Under the pieces are notes generated by a model, which was not told where the DNA came from, made no database searches, and was given only the letters and a program-made list of their open reading frames with translations. A program made the translations under genes and the position numbers. This document shows positions 50,301 to 61,400 of a stretch of DNA of 64,000 bases, one piece after another. Source of the DNA: Chaetorhynchus papuensis (taxonomy: Eukaryota; Chordata; Aves; Passeriformes; Rhipiduridae); NCBI GenBank assembly GCA_013396525.1, contig VWYX01000616.1:133316-197315 (forward strand), read 5' to 3'. How positions within the stretch are numbered: the stretch's first letter is position 1; every line of letters begins with the position of its first letter.

Positions 50301-51553
50301 GACACTTTTCTATTTCTGTGAGACACAGGCTCACAGGCTGTTCACAGGAGCACACAGTTCATTCCCTTCTTGGGAACCAAAAGTATAAGGGGATGTTTGA
50401 AAACAGGTGGAGTTCTTATCCATGTTGACAGTAGCAAGCCCTAATCTTCATATCCTTTGCTAGTGATTAAATGCCTCTCCTAAGAGAATGCCCAAAGTTC
50501 TAAACACAGTGCATAAAACTAGAAAGTATATTTGAGAAAACAGGACACCTTCTGATGCTGATAATTGTCTTCATGCTTATGTTATTAAAACCTTATCAAA
50601 GGCAGAGTTGGACAAAGCAAAATACTTCAGTTGTTTGCAGGACTGTGATTTTTTTTTTAATCATTTTTTTAGGATTGCTGTGGAAAAGCTTCATAAAATG
50701 GATAATGCTTTCAGAAAACAACTTGAATCAGTGTTGGCAGCACATCAGGAAGAGCTCTTGCACCTGGCAAATGAAAAGGAAAAACAAATTGAAGCAGCAA
50801 ATGAAAAAGTAATTTTAATACTCAATTTATATATTTATTGTATTTGCATTTTTATTCTACAGCTGCTACAAGAGTGGTGCTTGGAAGTCTCCTGTTTGAA
50901 TCTATCAGGCTGACTCTGGGTGGAAGCAGTCAGATTTTAGTACTCAATCTTTGCACAGCAAGAAAATCTCTAGACTTGTGCCATCGTGAAGTTTTGTGTT
51001 CAAGCAAAGTAAAGCTCCATGCTATGTAGCTACTATGAATCAATAGCTAAACATTTCCTTATCTATACAGGCAAGGGTAGTGATGACTGTGCCAGATAAT
51101 CCATTTAACTCACTTATGCCAACCATAACAGTCACTGTTTCTGTCACCTACTTCATTCTTCTTTAATATGGCAACTGGTGCTTTTTTTCCATAATAACTT
51201 TTTGGATTGATACAGTACTTGCTATCTCCTAGCAGATCAATACCTTTTTTTAAAGAAAGATTTTGCTACTGCATCCAGTAGCAAGAGTAGTTCATAGCAT
51301 ATTCAAATATAAGCATATAAGTCTTGCATTACTTATCAGTGTTAAAAATTGCCAAGATTATATGGATTTAGGTGTATTAAGAAAAGCAAGAATTGTGATT
51401 CATCTCTGTGTGCTCTTTCAGGTTTACTCTGTTGAAGAAGAAATGCGGGAGCTTCTGCAAGAAATGGCAAACAATAAAAAAGCCATGGAAAATAAAATAC
51501 GACGACTCACACATGCACTGAATGATATTCAACAAGACTTTGAAGATTACTAA
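32226..51553 (+). CDS. LRRCC1: LRRCC1, leucine-rich repeat and coiled-coil centrosomal protein 1, complete, 19 exons
   Basis: Nineteen exons with conventional splice sites join in phase to 1,031 codons, almost exactly the human length. LRRCC1 is a centrosome and centriole protein needed for spindle-pole integrity and ciliary structure; human mutations cause ciliopathy. Residues of about 30-170 form leucine-rich repeats (NLQHLDLSSNQIRRIEGLGS, NLTTLNLSYNHIHDLSG, NIDLHSNCVSNINHLLQC). Residues 230-420 are a variable Ser/Lys-rich linker. From about 420 to the end is nearly continuous coiled coil (LDQEKERRWKAEQAEKKLL, EFQDALSKVVAKEEQRHEQH, NKIMDDQTETIRRLKE). Two in-frame ATGs exist, at 32226 and 32253; a TGA nine bases before the first bounds the frame. 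The neighbour E2F5 on the same strand is also its neighbour in human. Confidence 0.97.
32387..32592 (+). CDS. LRRCC1: LRRCC1 exon 2
   Basis: First leucine-rich repeats: LRDVSLSSDLHTLNAHCNLI, DHLRNLQHLDLSSNQIRRIE, SLSCNLLTKVEG. The end is forced by phase and homology, giving the weak donor GTCTGC. Confidence 0.93.
32952..33017 (+). CDS. LRRCC1: LRRCC1 exon 3
   Basis: 66 bp, one repeat: LEKLFNLTTLNLSYNHIHDL. Acceptor TTGTTTAG, donor GTAAGT. Confidence 0.97.
33774..33941 (+). CDS. LRRCC1: LRRCC1 exon 4
   Basis: FRSLHGTRHKISNIDLHSNC and LTNLTLEKNGKANPVCHTA; the latter matches human LTNLILEKDGDDNPVC. Donor GTATGG. Confidence 0.97.
34170..34585 (+). mobile_element. CR1 3' portion in LRRCC1 intron 4
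   Basis: CCTATGAGGAAAGGCTGAGA, TTCAGCCTGGAGAAGAGAAG and TTAGGAAAAAATTCTTTACT occur in CR1 order; the tail is truncated. A short ACCTC(T)ATGAGG duplication is visible near 34219-34256. Confidence 0.92.
35856..36025 (+). CDS. LRRCC1: LRRCC1 exon 5
   Basis: YRETVLQSLPQLTVLDGRNI and DLQCLEDTTGSLVSSGCPSS, aligning with human YRAVILQTLPQLRILDCKNI. Donor GTGCCA is weak. Confidence 0.95.
36123..36332 (+). CDS. LRRCC1: LRRCC1 exon 6
   Basis: 210 bp, 70 whole codons, including HIDQALAQFRQRTRIPVQGA and MRIKKIEDQILQILQK; human has KLDDQILQLLNE at the same place. Confidence 0.95.
37157..37359 (+). CDS. LRRCC1: LRRCC1 exon 7
   Basis: Variable linker: KAKRDTDPTSESENESGKEN; human PKRDTDITSES is comparable. 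Acceptor CTTCTTAG, donor GTATCC. Confidence 0.93.
38095..38254 (+). CDS. LRRCC1: LRRCC1 exon 8
   Basis: Variable Ser/Lys-rich linker ending NSNPIEESTYR. The donor GTAAGT follows CCGA; phase fits both neighbours. Confidence 0.93.
38585..38733 (+). CDS. LRRCC1: LRRCC1 exon 9
   Basis: Start of the coiled coil: LIQELDQEKERRWKAEQAEK, matching human LVEQLDQEREKRWRAEQAEN. Confidence 0.97.
39872..40076 (+). CDS. LRRCC1: LRRCC1 exon 10
   Basis: Coiled coil: LKELILKERDAKARLQADIQ to LEETLSKMETQRLQQRAIE. Donor GTAAAT. Confidence 0.97.
42430..42569 (+). CDS. LRRCC1: LRRCC1 exon 11
   Basis: Coiled coil: MKQVQEAELKASANEREVQL and QQKEKVKQLHELLVLREQEQ. Donor GTATGG. Confidence 0.97.
43853..44054 (+). CDS. 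LRRCC1: LRRCC1 exon 12
   Basis: Coiled coil: GPEFQDALSKVVAKEEQRHE and EDEFRLALTIEAKRFKE, strongly like human. Donor GTAAGA. Confidence 0.98.
45130..45315 (+). CDS. LRRCC1: LRRCC1 exon 13
   Basis: 62 whole codons: VKHGFEKVSADLAEHKQALF and SLIQDLTSIVEEQKAKIAEL. Acceptor AATTTTAG. Confidence 0.98.
46877..47051 (+). CDS. LRRCC1: LRRCC1 exon 14
   Basis: Coiled coil: VIEEDKQKAVQIELLKKENG and GLKMERKIWGQELAEQ. Donor GTAAAA after a split Gly codon. Confidence 0.97.
47768..47931 (+). CDS. LRRCC1: LRRCC1 exon 15
   Basis: Coiled coil: HLAQDRGKLEAKIEVLTNEI and KIMDDQTETIRRLKE. Donor GTAAGT. Confidence 0.98.
48775..48983 (+). CDS. LRRCC1: LRRCC1 exon 16
   Basis: Coiled coil: GLQEKEKQIRKHHEENREAQ and KLERQNERKDELKQLLEEKE. 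Confidence 0.98.
49175..49312 (+). CDS. LRRCC1: LRRCC1 exon 17
   Basis: Coiled coil: SALKKRWQGKGELLSQLEVQ and FKEKKLIEERNKSLQSQ; human has NRKWHDKGELLCHLETQ. Confidence 0.98.
50673..50808 (+). CDS. LRRCC1: LRRCC1 exon 18
   Basis: Coiled coil: VEKLHKMDNAFRKQLESVLA and EELLHLANEKEKQIEAANEK. Donor GTAATT. Confidence 0.98.
51422..51553 (+). CDS. LRRCC1: LRRCC1 exon 19 (terminal)
   Basis: EEEMRELLQEMANNKKAMEN to ALNDIQQDFEDY and TAA. Human ends ALNEIQQDM. Confidence 0.98.
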   Translation, partial: VYSVEEEMRELLQEMANNKKAMENKIRRLTHALNDIQQDFEDY

Positions 51554-51692
51554 TATTTATACTAAAAATATATATTGCACAAGCAGTTTCATAGACTACA
51601 ATGCACTTTTCCTTGTTTTCTAGAGAATTAAGTCTTTGTTGTATTTTTTGATAGTTCAGGGAGCAGACATATTTTTTTTACATTATTTTCAT

Positions 51693-51698
51693 AATAAA
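51693..51698 (+). terminator. LRRCC1: LRRCC1 polyadenylation signal
   Basis: AATAAA 140 bp after the LRRCC1 stop codon; the next bases are T-rich. Confidence 0.65.
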
Positions 51699-51897
51699 TA
51701 GTTATTTCTAATCTTTGGTTATTTTTAACTGCTGTCCAAATGGGTCATAACATATATAGATGAAAAGCATCACATGAAATTAGGAAATTAGCATGTTTAA
51801 TAAGAGAAAAGGAAATTGCAAAGTTCTAAGCCAAGAGCTTGAAGCTTTGCTTCAGTGAGGTAGAGATTCTTGTAATGAGAGAACCAAGAATGTTGAA

Positions 51898-52205
51898 TCA
51901 CAGAAGGGCTTGGGTTGGAAGGGCCTTAAAGATCATCCAGTTCCACCCCCCGTGCCATGGGCCGGGACACCTTCCACTAGACCAGGTTGCTCAGAGCCCC
52001 ATCCAACCTGGCCTTGAACACTTCCAGAGATGGGGCATCCGCAACTTTTCTGGGCAATCTGTTCCAGTGCCTCACCACCTTCACAGTAAGGAATTTTTTC
52101 CTGTGATCTAATCTAAACCTACTCGCAGTTTAAAACCATTCTCCCTTGTCCTGTCATAACATGCCCTTGTAAATAGACTCTCTCCATCTTTCTTGTACCT
52201 GAAAA
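51898..52205 (-). mobile_element. CR1 3' end
   Basis: Reverse-oriented: CACAGAAGGGCTTGGGTTGG, AAAGATCATCCAGTTCCACC, CACTAGACCAGGTTGCTCAG and CAGTGCCTCACCACCTTCAC. It is the best preserved of the reverse-oriented CR1 tails in the window. Confidence 0.95.
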
Positions 52206-54749
52206 CATGTTTAATCTGCCACTGTTGGAGAATGTACAACTACTGCAACTTAGAGTGGCTTTTTTGGCAGCATAGTTTGGTTTGCTCCACAGCAATAGGC
52301 TTCCTACCAGGCTTTTGAAATAAAGGAGATAACCTAAGAGCTTCTCATGGAAGAACAAAAGCCTTATGTTAATATATTGTTACACTTATTTCATAGTGGA
52401 GGCTATACCATCTCCACCGTACTCAGGCATTTACTTCATTGGCTTGTTCTCTGAGAATCCTAAACTGTAACTGAACTACCCCGTCCTCTGAAGCGTTTCA
52501 TGCTGCACTAATGAAGGGAACCGTGAGTAGTAAAATCACGGGTACACGCTGGCACACCAGGTGGAGCTATTTCCTCCCTCCTTGCACCTCGCAGTAGCTG
52601 GAGCAGAGTCCTGTTGCTCCAGTGACGGCAGCAGCCCCTAGGCCAACTTTACCATCAGTTGTTCAGAACCCAGGCTTTAGCACATTAGCACAGTGTAACT
52701 GACGGTGCATTTTTGTGCCCAGCAGCCCCATAACAGTACCTAGTGCTGGTAAAAAGCCCTGGCCTTTGGGTAACTGTGAGGTGCTGCGTTTGTTATCGAT
52801 TTGTTAATGAAAGTGTAAATGTTCACACAATATTTATGTGAACCAGAGCTTGATACTAGATGCCTCTTGTTATGAGGTGCAGCTTAAGCGTGGGATGTGA
52901 AAGGCTTTGAAAACATGGGCACGAGTTGAAAGTAGAGGCCATGGCAGTGAAAACAACTTCCTGATGATCAGCGACTAGTCTTCAACAAAGCACAACCTTA
53001 AGAGCTGGGAACACACTCTTTGTTTTAAGAATGGAAGTAGCAGCAGCAAAGCTAAACAGAAAAAAGGCAGCCCAACAACGGAATGAGGTGCCTGGGAAAA
53101 CAACCCCCCCGTGGGGAGGCGTGTAGGGCTGGGAATTGTCTAGAGATTGCATGGTCTTATAAAAGGGTAAAACTCCAAATTTGTGGAGGGGACAAAAAGC
53201 AGACACCTGCTTCAGTTCTGACTCCCTGCACCAGGAGTTCCCGCACCTGACCCATGAAAACACCAGGAATGAGCCATCAGCACTAATGGGGAGGTGTCTG
53301 CACTGCGGTACTCCCAGCTAAGGTAGGATAGAGCTGTGAAGGACTGTTTGCTTGGAACCTGTCCCATTTGTTCGTAATATGTCAAATTATGAAATAGTGG
53401 TAATGGTTAGCAAGCTGTAAGAACAAACTCTTAACTATCAGTTCTCTAAAGGCAGAAGAAATTTATTTCTTGTGCTCTATACACTCCATCCACAGTATGT
53501 GAGGAAATGCTCACCTGGAAAGCTGTTCTATAGTACTTTTACGGATATCATTGGTGCAGAAAAGTTGCACCACTTCAGAGTGCTTTTCTGTCATGTTGAT
53601 CGAGTGTTTCCTGGGGCACTTCTTTTTTCTTTACTTATTATTTGACCAAGCTACGCTTCGGGTGAAGTAATTGAATACCTGGAATGCACCAGGAAGTTAA
53701 AAGAACTTACTCTTGTCCTGATTCAATTTTTTAATATCTCTTCTGAGTTTTAACTGCAAAATTTTTGTTCTGAAACTTACTGTCCGATTTCATCATAGGG
53801 AGTTGTTACACATTTTAAACATAAACATTTTAAACATAAATTCTTTCTATTCCTTGCTCTTCGCTCAGGAATTTCATATTACAGTACTTGGGAACATTCA
53901 TGTGTTAGTAGTGCTTGGAACATTTGTTTTTCTTGCAGATAACTCTGTCTTTGGCATTGCTTCCCTCTTTATGCTTACATGGCTTCCTTAGAGCGTTTTA
54001 ATACGTGTTTAAATGTTTTTTACCTTCAAAATGGTGAAATAATAAAGATGTGGTGCAGGTGAAAGCTGTACCAAATTTACATATTCACAAGGATAAATTT
54101 CAACCCAGCATGACTGAAAGATATAATAAAATAAATAAAATACAATTAATTAAATAAAAATATAAACAAAATGCGAATGCTGACCTTGTCAGATGCAGCG
54201 CATGCTCTCGTGCATCAATCACGACAATTTAGAATAAATTCCATTATTAGACTTTGTTTTCATTCCCTGCTTGGAGAATGATCTGTTTCCATCAATACTG
54301 AGTGTGGAATCAGGAAATTCCTGTGTTGAGACCAGGAGGGCTGTGATTCCAGGTCCAGACAGGGTGTGTTACCATGCACACGTTGCCCTGAACACGCGAT
54401 TGCAGGTGGAGGGGCAGCTCCTGTGTGCCATGGCGCGCCCAGGGTGCAGTGCTCCACTGCCGCGTGTGATGGGCAGCTGAGGGTCTGCCCTTCTTTACGT
54501 GCATCCCCTGAATTCTTACACACTATGGACTTTAAAGCCTCTCTGCTTTTATCCGATGGTAACTGAGGGAACGCGGTGTACCTGAATTAAGGCCAAATGT
54601 ATTTGGACACCAGTGGAAGGGACTGGGTAAACATGTAAAATTCCCTGTGTCGCTGGCCAGATCATCAGCGTGTCCTGTTCCTGGCCTGGCAAAGGTGTGA
54701 GAACATCGTTTGCAATCGATCTAAGTGCTTTTATATGAAATGCAAACGG
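52206..54749. other. Intergenic region between LRRCC1 and E2F5
   Basis: No gene, RNA or clear repeat is recognised beyond an A/T-rich AATAAA-like stretch around 54120-54175. Open frames are short on both strands. Confidence 0.5.
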
Positions 54750-55176
54750 TGAAATGAGCGACAAGGAGCTGTCGAGGCGGGGACAGGCGGGCTCGCGGGA
54801 CGTATCTGGCCGACTCCAGGCCTACGCTACCCGTCGTGGGGGCTCTGAGCGAAAGCCGGGAGCCAGCCCAGCGCAATCTCTCTCTCGCCGGCCGCGGGGC
54901 CGCCCGCCCTGCCCTGGTCGGAGGGGCCGAGCCCGTCCCCGCCCGGGCCGCAGCCCCGCGGCCGCGCCGGTGTCCCGGCAACGGCGGCGGCGTCACTTCC
55001 TGCGGCCGCCCCTCCCTCCCCTCCCGCCGCCGCGCTGGGGCCGGGGCCGCGCTCCCGCTCGGGCCGTTGCGGCGGTCGCGACACGTGGCCCCGCCGGCGG
55101 CATGGCCGCGGCGGCCGAGGCGGCGGGCGGCGGCAGCAGCCGCCACGAGAAGAGCCTGGGGCTGCTGACCACCAAG

Positions 55177-55220
<44 letters not shown>

Positions 55221-55430
55221 CAAAGCGGTGCGAGGGCGGGGGGGCGGCCGGCGGCACCGCCGGGCCCGGCTGAGCGCAGGGCCCGCCGCGCTGCAGGGAG
55301 GGCGGCGCAGCCCGGGGGCCGGGCAGGGCCGCCCGCTCCCTCCCTCCGTCCTTCTCCACCGCCCGCCCGGCGTGGCGGGGCCTCCCCCGGTCACTGACGG
55401 GCTGCGGGTGCCCGGTGATGGCTGACAGCC
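54750..55430 (+). promoter_or_regulatory. E2F5: CpG island, E2F5 promoter and exon 1
   Basis: Very GC- and CpG-rich. An ETS-type CACTTCCTG lies at 54994-55002 and an E-box CACGTG at 55082-55087, 15 bp before the start codon. There is no TATA box close to the start, as expected for a CpG-island promoter. Confidence 0.75.
55102..55227 (+). CDS. E2F5: E2F5 exon 1
   Basis: 42 codons from ATG: a short Ala/Gly tract, then [20 protein letters not shown] and [11 protein letters not shown], the first half of the DNA-binding domain. Donor GTGCGA. Confidence 0.95.
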
Positions 55431-58400
55431 GCCGCGGTCGGCTCAAATACGCGTTTCGGCTTTTTATAAAGGGGTATAATCAGTGGGTACCGTGCGTTAA
55501 ATTTAACTTCTTGAGAGTGGTCTTATTTACTATGCCCTGTTGTGGGCTCCTCAGTACAAGAAAAACAAGGAGCTACCGGAGAGGGTCCAGCAGAGGGCTA
55601 CAAAGATGATGAGGGGTCTGGAGCATCTCTTATGAGGAGCGACTGCGGGAACTGGGCCTGTTTAGTCCCGAGAAGAAAAGACTTGAGAGCAGGTCTCATC
55701 GGTGTTTATGAATATGTTATAGGTGCGTGCCAAGAGGATGGTGACAGACTCTGGTGGTGCGCAGTGACAGGACGAGGAGCAATGGCCATAAACTAAAGTA
55801 CAAGAAGTTCCACCTCAACAGGAGGAAGAACTTCTCTACGTTACGGGAGGCAGAGCACTGGAACAGGCTGCCCAGGCAGGTCGTGGAGTCTCCCTCTCTG
55901 GTGACATTCACAACCCACCTGTATGAGCACCTGCTTTAGGTGACCCCGCCTTGGTGGGGGTTGGACTAAAGGATCTCCAGAGGTCCATTCCAGCCCTAAT
56001 AATTCCATGTATTTTTTTTTACTGCCCTGTCTTGCTCCCTGCACTGACTCAGTGTGTGGGCTGCTGATTAAATCTGTTTCTTGCCCACCCCCCTCCATGT
56101 TCTTTTAGCAAGAGAAAAAGATCTTGAAAAACAGACCATTGCTGCCTTATACTTTCTGTTGTGTGTGAATGAAAGAAGCTGAATTGGCGTATGAGTGACA
56201 AATCATCATCACTCAGCTCTGCAGCCAGCCTGCTGCCTCCAAGGCATGAGGGCGTTGGGCAGCAGCAGCTGGAGCATCTCCAGTGATGTCCTGGGACCAG
56301 CCTACCTTGGCGTGGTCCTCATGCCAGGGGGTCAGTGTGTTGCAGGAGAAATCCATGGCACTGTGTCCTGCCAGTTTCCTGGAGTGTGCTGCTGCTCTGG
56401 CCCAGGAGCTTGGTCCCCCGGGTTGTCGGGTGTGCAGTGCATTGAGGCAAAGGTGTGTTAACCTGACTGGTTAAGGTCCTCAGTGAATGGCTGAGATGTT
56501 CAACAAAGTGCAGCAAGAGGCTGGCTTGGTTCTTTGGTTAAAGTCCTTTTGGGAAAACTGACTTATTTTTTAATTACTCTTAATAGGTCCCAGGAGGTGA
56601 GTGGTGTTGTGGGAGCTTTTTTTTGTGCATCCCTGTTCAGAGCGGATGCACTTCAGTGGTATTACTGTGGCTAGTGAAACTTCAGGGTGAATAGGGAAGG
56701 ACACTGATAGGTTTTATATTCCTCATTTAGTTATGCTGTGGTCCGGACAAGTTGATGAGCTCCTTATTATTAATTACCTCTTTCTCTAGAAAAACAGAAT
56801 GAAGATGTCCAGATCTTTGGGATTGTTGTGCAGCTTCCTTTATTGTCTGTCATGTCCTGAGAGATGTTCTATGTCAATCTGAGAAGCAAAACGTAGTCAT
56901 ACATCATCAAGCCCAAAAGCTTGGCTTAAAGTGCCAGAGAGGATTGGCTTGAACAATAAAGTTGGGCTGTGTAGTGGGATGGAACAATCCTGCTTCTTCT
57001 TCTTTTTAGTGAGAAAGGTACCTACTCAGAGGGAATGACAGGGTTGATAGCCACAGAAAAGTTAAGTGGGCATTGCAACCAATCACAGGCATTTGTGCTC
57101 GAGACCTATTGGAGACTGGTGTCTGAATTACAGCTTACAGTTTGTTGAAAGTAAATGCTAACTGCAGTGCATAAATTGTTGGTACTTTCATAAGCAGTGA
57201 TTCAGAGCATACATTTCTGTGACTGGTTTTCTCATAAATAAGCCATATATCTAAGGAAAAGTGAAGACCAGTTCGTGTGTTTGTGTTCTGTCAGTGTGCT
57301 CAGCAAACTGAAGAACAGGACAGTCTTGAAATAGAACAGAGCATTCCAAGAAATGCTTCATGCAGTGAACACCTTTAAGTGTCTCTCTGCTGGCTGGTAT
57401 TGACCATCTGATGTTGTGCTCCTGATCAGTATTTCTTTAGCAAAACCAGCACTAGGAAGAAAATAAAATTTGGAAACAGGTGGACTTCCAACTTTGCGAT
57501 TTAGCAATTGAGAAGGAAAATCTGTTTTATGGGACATTTTCTGGTGATCTTTAATACATCTATAATTTCAGTTTAGCAGGCTGTAAAAGGAAGCTGTGAA
57601 AATGTTTTAGTGCTGGACACTTCTCTGTAACAACTGAGAAATTGTGGGAGTGGAAGTGAGAATTTTCTTTACTTGAAATTTGAGTTTTGCATTTACTTTA
57701 AAATCAAACAGCTATTCCAAAATAATGACATACTTGTCACTGAGTAAGCCTTTATAAAGAAATCTAGTCATGGAGTTAAGCTTAAAACACTAAAGGATGA
57801 TATAAAACTAAGTTTCTATCTGCAGGAACCCATGAATTGCAGGGAAGAGAGAAAAGACCAAGATGAGTGAATAAGGGATAAACCACCTGAAGGGATGCTC
57901 TTCATAGCATACAATGCTTCTGCCTTAATTTCTTAAGTGGGCTTTGTTTCTAGCAGAATGCCATCCCTGCTCTAATGATGGTAAAGTAGTGCTACTGATC
58001 ATCAGTGCAAAACGCGAGGTATTCTAAAATCTACTTGTTTTAGAAGTGTATTGGTCAAGGTCAGATAACAACTGCCTTACACTTGCTGCACTCCACAGAA
58101 GAAGAAAGAGCCTGTCTGTTAGATTTTACATTCCCTTAGTGTTTACGTCGCAATGGTATTCAGCACTTTTACATACAATTTGACAAGAGCACCATTCAAT
58201 TTAAAACTCTCACCAAACTGTTGACAGCCCTCTTGGGGAGAAAATGTTGTCATGTGGTATGGGCAGAGTTCAGAAGATGCAGGACCTCTTTCCTTTGACA
58301 CGTGGAGAGAGCAAGCAGGCAGTGCTGGCCCTTGTGCTTTAAGGTTCTCAGTAATGACTCTGTCACGGTGCTCTATCGAGTTCCTCTGCTCTCTAGGGCT

Positions 58401-61400
58401 AACGCAGCCCATTTGGAGCTGATGATTTCTGCTGCCTTTTGTCAGCTCCCAGGGAGCAAAGAAGTTGGGGGGGGGGGGGGGGGGCTACAAACTCTCAATT
58501 GTCCTTTTCCTGGCCTTTCTTTCTTATTTCTGGGCCTGTGTGCCTGCAGCTGAACCTGTGCTGAACAGTGTGTTTTCTGTATTCCAAGAGCTGCACCATC
58601 AGAATGCACAGAACCATAGGTCTGTGCTTAGATATTTTCTTCCAGCTCTGAACCTGTCTATGAGACACTCATGAGTGCTTGGCTTGAATACATACTTAAT
58701 CAAAGTATGAGGAGATATTAGGAGGAATAACTGGAGTTCAACAGCTGTACATTTGAAAGATTTTATGAAAGAACTCTGTGGAAGCTACATCCACCCATGT
58801 TAGCAGGGTCATTGTTGTAGATGTCCCTTTTTTGACATAGGCTGAGAAATGATGAGTTTTAACAATGTTTTTGACAACAGGAGATACGTCTCTGAAAGCT
58901 TGTTTAATTATTTAAGTTATTAGTGAATGGTTTATGTGGAGGACTGAACTTAATTTCTGATCCATGTGCCTGTCAGAAGGTATCACACTGATAACTGCTA
59001 GAATGTCAGGGAGGAACTTCTCAACTGGTTTTTAAAATATCTGTGAAAATTTTTAAAGATAATTAGATTACAAAATCAGCACCAGAAAGCTAGTGAATGT
59101 CTGGATTAAACATCTCAGTTTGGGAACTGGCCCCAGCTTGTGTTGGAACTCTTGTTGTAAGTAGTTGAACTTCATAGCAGTGATTGAATTGTATACAGGG
59201 CTAGTGAAGCCAAATACGTATGTAACTGTGTCATTAATTTTCCTATTAAATGAGCCCCTGTCCTGGGGATCTGGAGCTGGTAGTGGTGAATCTGCTGCTG
59301 GTGTTCATGGGAGCTGTGCATTGGGCATACAAAATGCAATAGCATTTAGAGTGCAACAATTACTTCAACTTTGAAACATTTGAAATTGGACACTCAGAAA
59401 AAGTTACTTTAAAAAAAAATCTTAAGCTTTGGTTTCACAGCTCCAAATTTATGTGCATTGGTATCTTTTGCTACCAGTACAGTTTGAAAATACATTAAGT
59501 TTAGTAAAGCATTTATATTTTGTAGACAGGCCTTTGGGAGAATCTCAAGAGGTAATGAAATCTGTCTCCAGAGTTGTTTCTTCATCATTCAAGCCATGAG
59601 TGGTAGACTAAGTCCTAGGTCAATATGTAGAGCAGTGGGAAAAAAGCAGAAAGTTGAATAGCAGCTAAGTGTGTGCTGTCCATTCCTCGCACTGAATAAT
59701 GTAAACAGCTTGTAGAATAACTGAGATGTATGGGGTGCTGATTAAACATTGTGCAAGTGGCATCAACTTTGTCACTTGCTAGATTTTTAAGGTTCTCTTG
59801 CAGTCATTGGAAACAGTGTGTATGTATGCAGCAAAAATAGCACATTAAGATAGCAGGTGCATACCTACTGAAACAAGAGATTGAAGAGCCTGTTTCTTTG
59901 GAGAGAACTAAACTGTGCACTTTATATGTATTTGCATGTATTTTGTTTGGTTAGATAAGAAAATATTTTAAAAGACTCATACGGAAGACCATGCAAAAAT
60001 AAATGCTGCTAATGGTGTCAGTGGAAACAGTGTTTAGTGGGTACATCACTGTCAAGGAGAAAGAGCAGAGTTTATACTTCATGGCTATAAGAGTATTTTT
60101 TTAATCTCTGTTCTTTCTTTTTATCCTTTCAACTTTACTTGAGTAGCAAAAGGTAATTGTACTATTAAGCAAAGAAATTTGGTTTTCCTTCCAGGTTATG
60201 GTTGTCTTGAGTTCTACCTTTCTTTCATATAGGCTGCATACAAAAAGCATACATTTAATAAATTGTTGGAACAAACTGAAATAAATCATTGTGTTCCTGT
60301 AGTAGAAATTATTTGACTTTATGCATTAGTTCAAATTCAGAAGTCTTTGCCTATCCTTCTCTTTATTTTCCTTCTCTTTTTTTTGTTTAATACATACAAT
60401 CCCATGTAATTATTGTATTTAAGTATCCTGAGTAATTACAGAGTCAGACTCCTCTCTGTTTTCCCTCCTTTTGGCAAATACTCTTTGAACTTGAGCTGCT
60501 TTTCAGGTGTGGAAGGCATGACTAGTTTGTCTGCTTATTTTATCTTACTTCTTTGCATCAGTTACACAAAAATCACCATGGAGAGAAAGAGGTAAGGCAG
60601 GAAGCAGTTGCCTCTGCCTGAAAGTGCTTTGCTCAGAGTGGTGAGGTGTGACAGCCCCGAGATGTGCTGCACAGCTGGCTGTGTGTCAGCAGCAACATCC
60701 CTGGCAGCTGTACCCAGTGCTGGTGCTCAGTGTGACAGATGAGTGAGCCCTTGTACGCTTCGAGGGGCATTTGTGCGAGGACAGATGGCTTAAAATGCTG
60801 CAGCTCTCCTGCAGCCACTTTGTGGAATTACAGCCCTCTTGTTTTGTATCCTGGCACCACTGAATCCAAACAAAGGCTGTAATACCTCGAGTACCAGTGG
60901 AAGGAATGATAAACTTAGTATGTCCTTGGCTTCAGAGGCTTGCTCCACTGCAGGGTGTCACTGCCTGCCTTCCATACCTTTTCCTGCCCTCTGAAAAAAG
61001 CATGGGAAGCTCCTCCATGCAGTCGAATATGCTCCAGATGCTGACCACAGTCTTTGCAACCCACGTGAGCTCCCGTCTCTGTCAGGGGATGGCCTGCTGG
61101 CCTCCAGCCAGGGGACTGCTCCGTGTGCTCTGTAGCACTCCCTGCAGGTGCTGAACTTCAGAATTCATGATGGTATCTGGCTCTTGAAGAGTGGAACCTT
61201 CTCCCTTCGGAATGACATTAGATGGCATTTTTCCAAGGGAGTGGTTTAACTGTCTTTTCCCTCAGCATGCAAGCTGCTGATAGCTGTTCTCTCGACAGGC
61301 TGCTGATACGCTTGCTGTGAGGCAGAAGAGAAGGATCTATGATATCACCAACGTTCTGGAGGGCATCGATCTCATTGAGAAGAAGTCAAAAAACAGCATT

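Noticed and set aside
54721..55446. 223- and 241-codon open frames on both strands
   Set aside because: CpG-island composition suppresses stop codons. Only the short part from 55102 to 55227 matches a protein, E2F5 exon 1.
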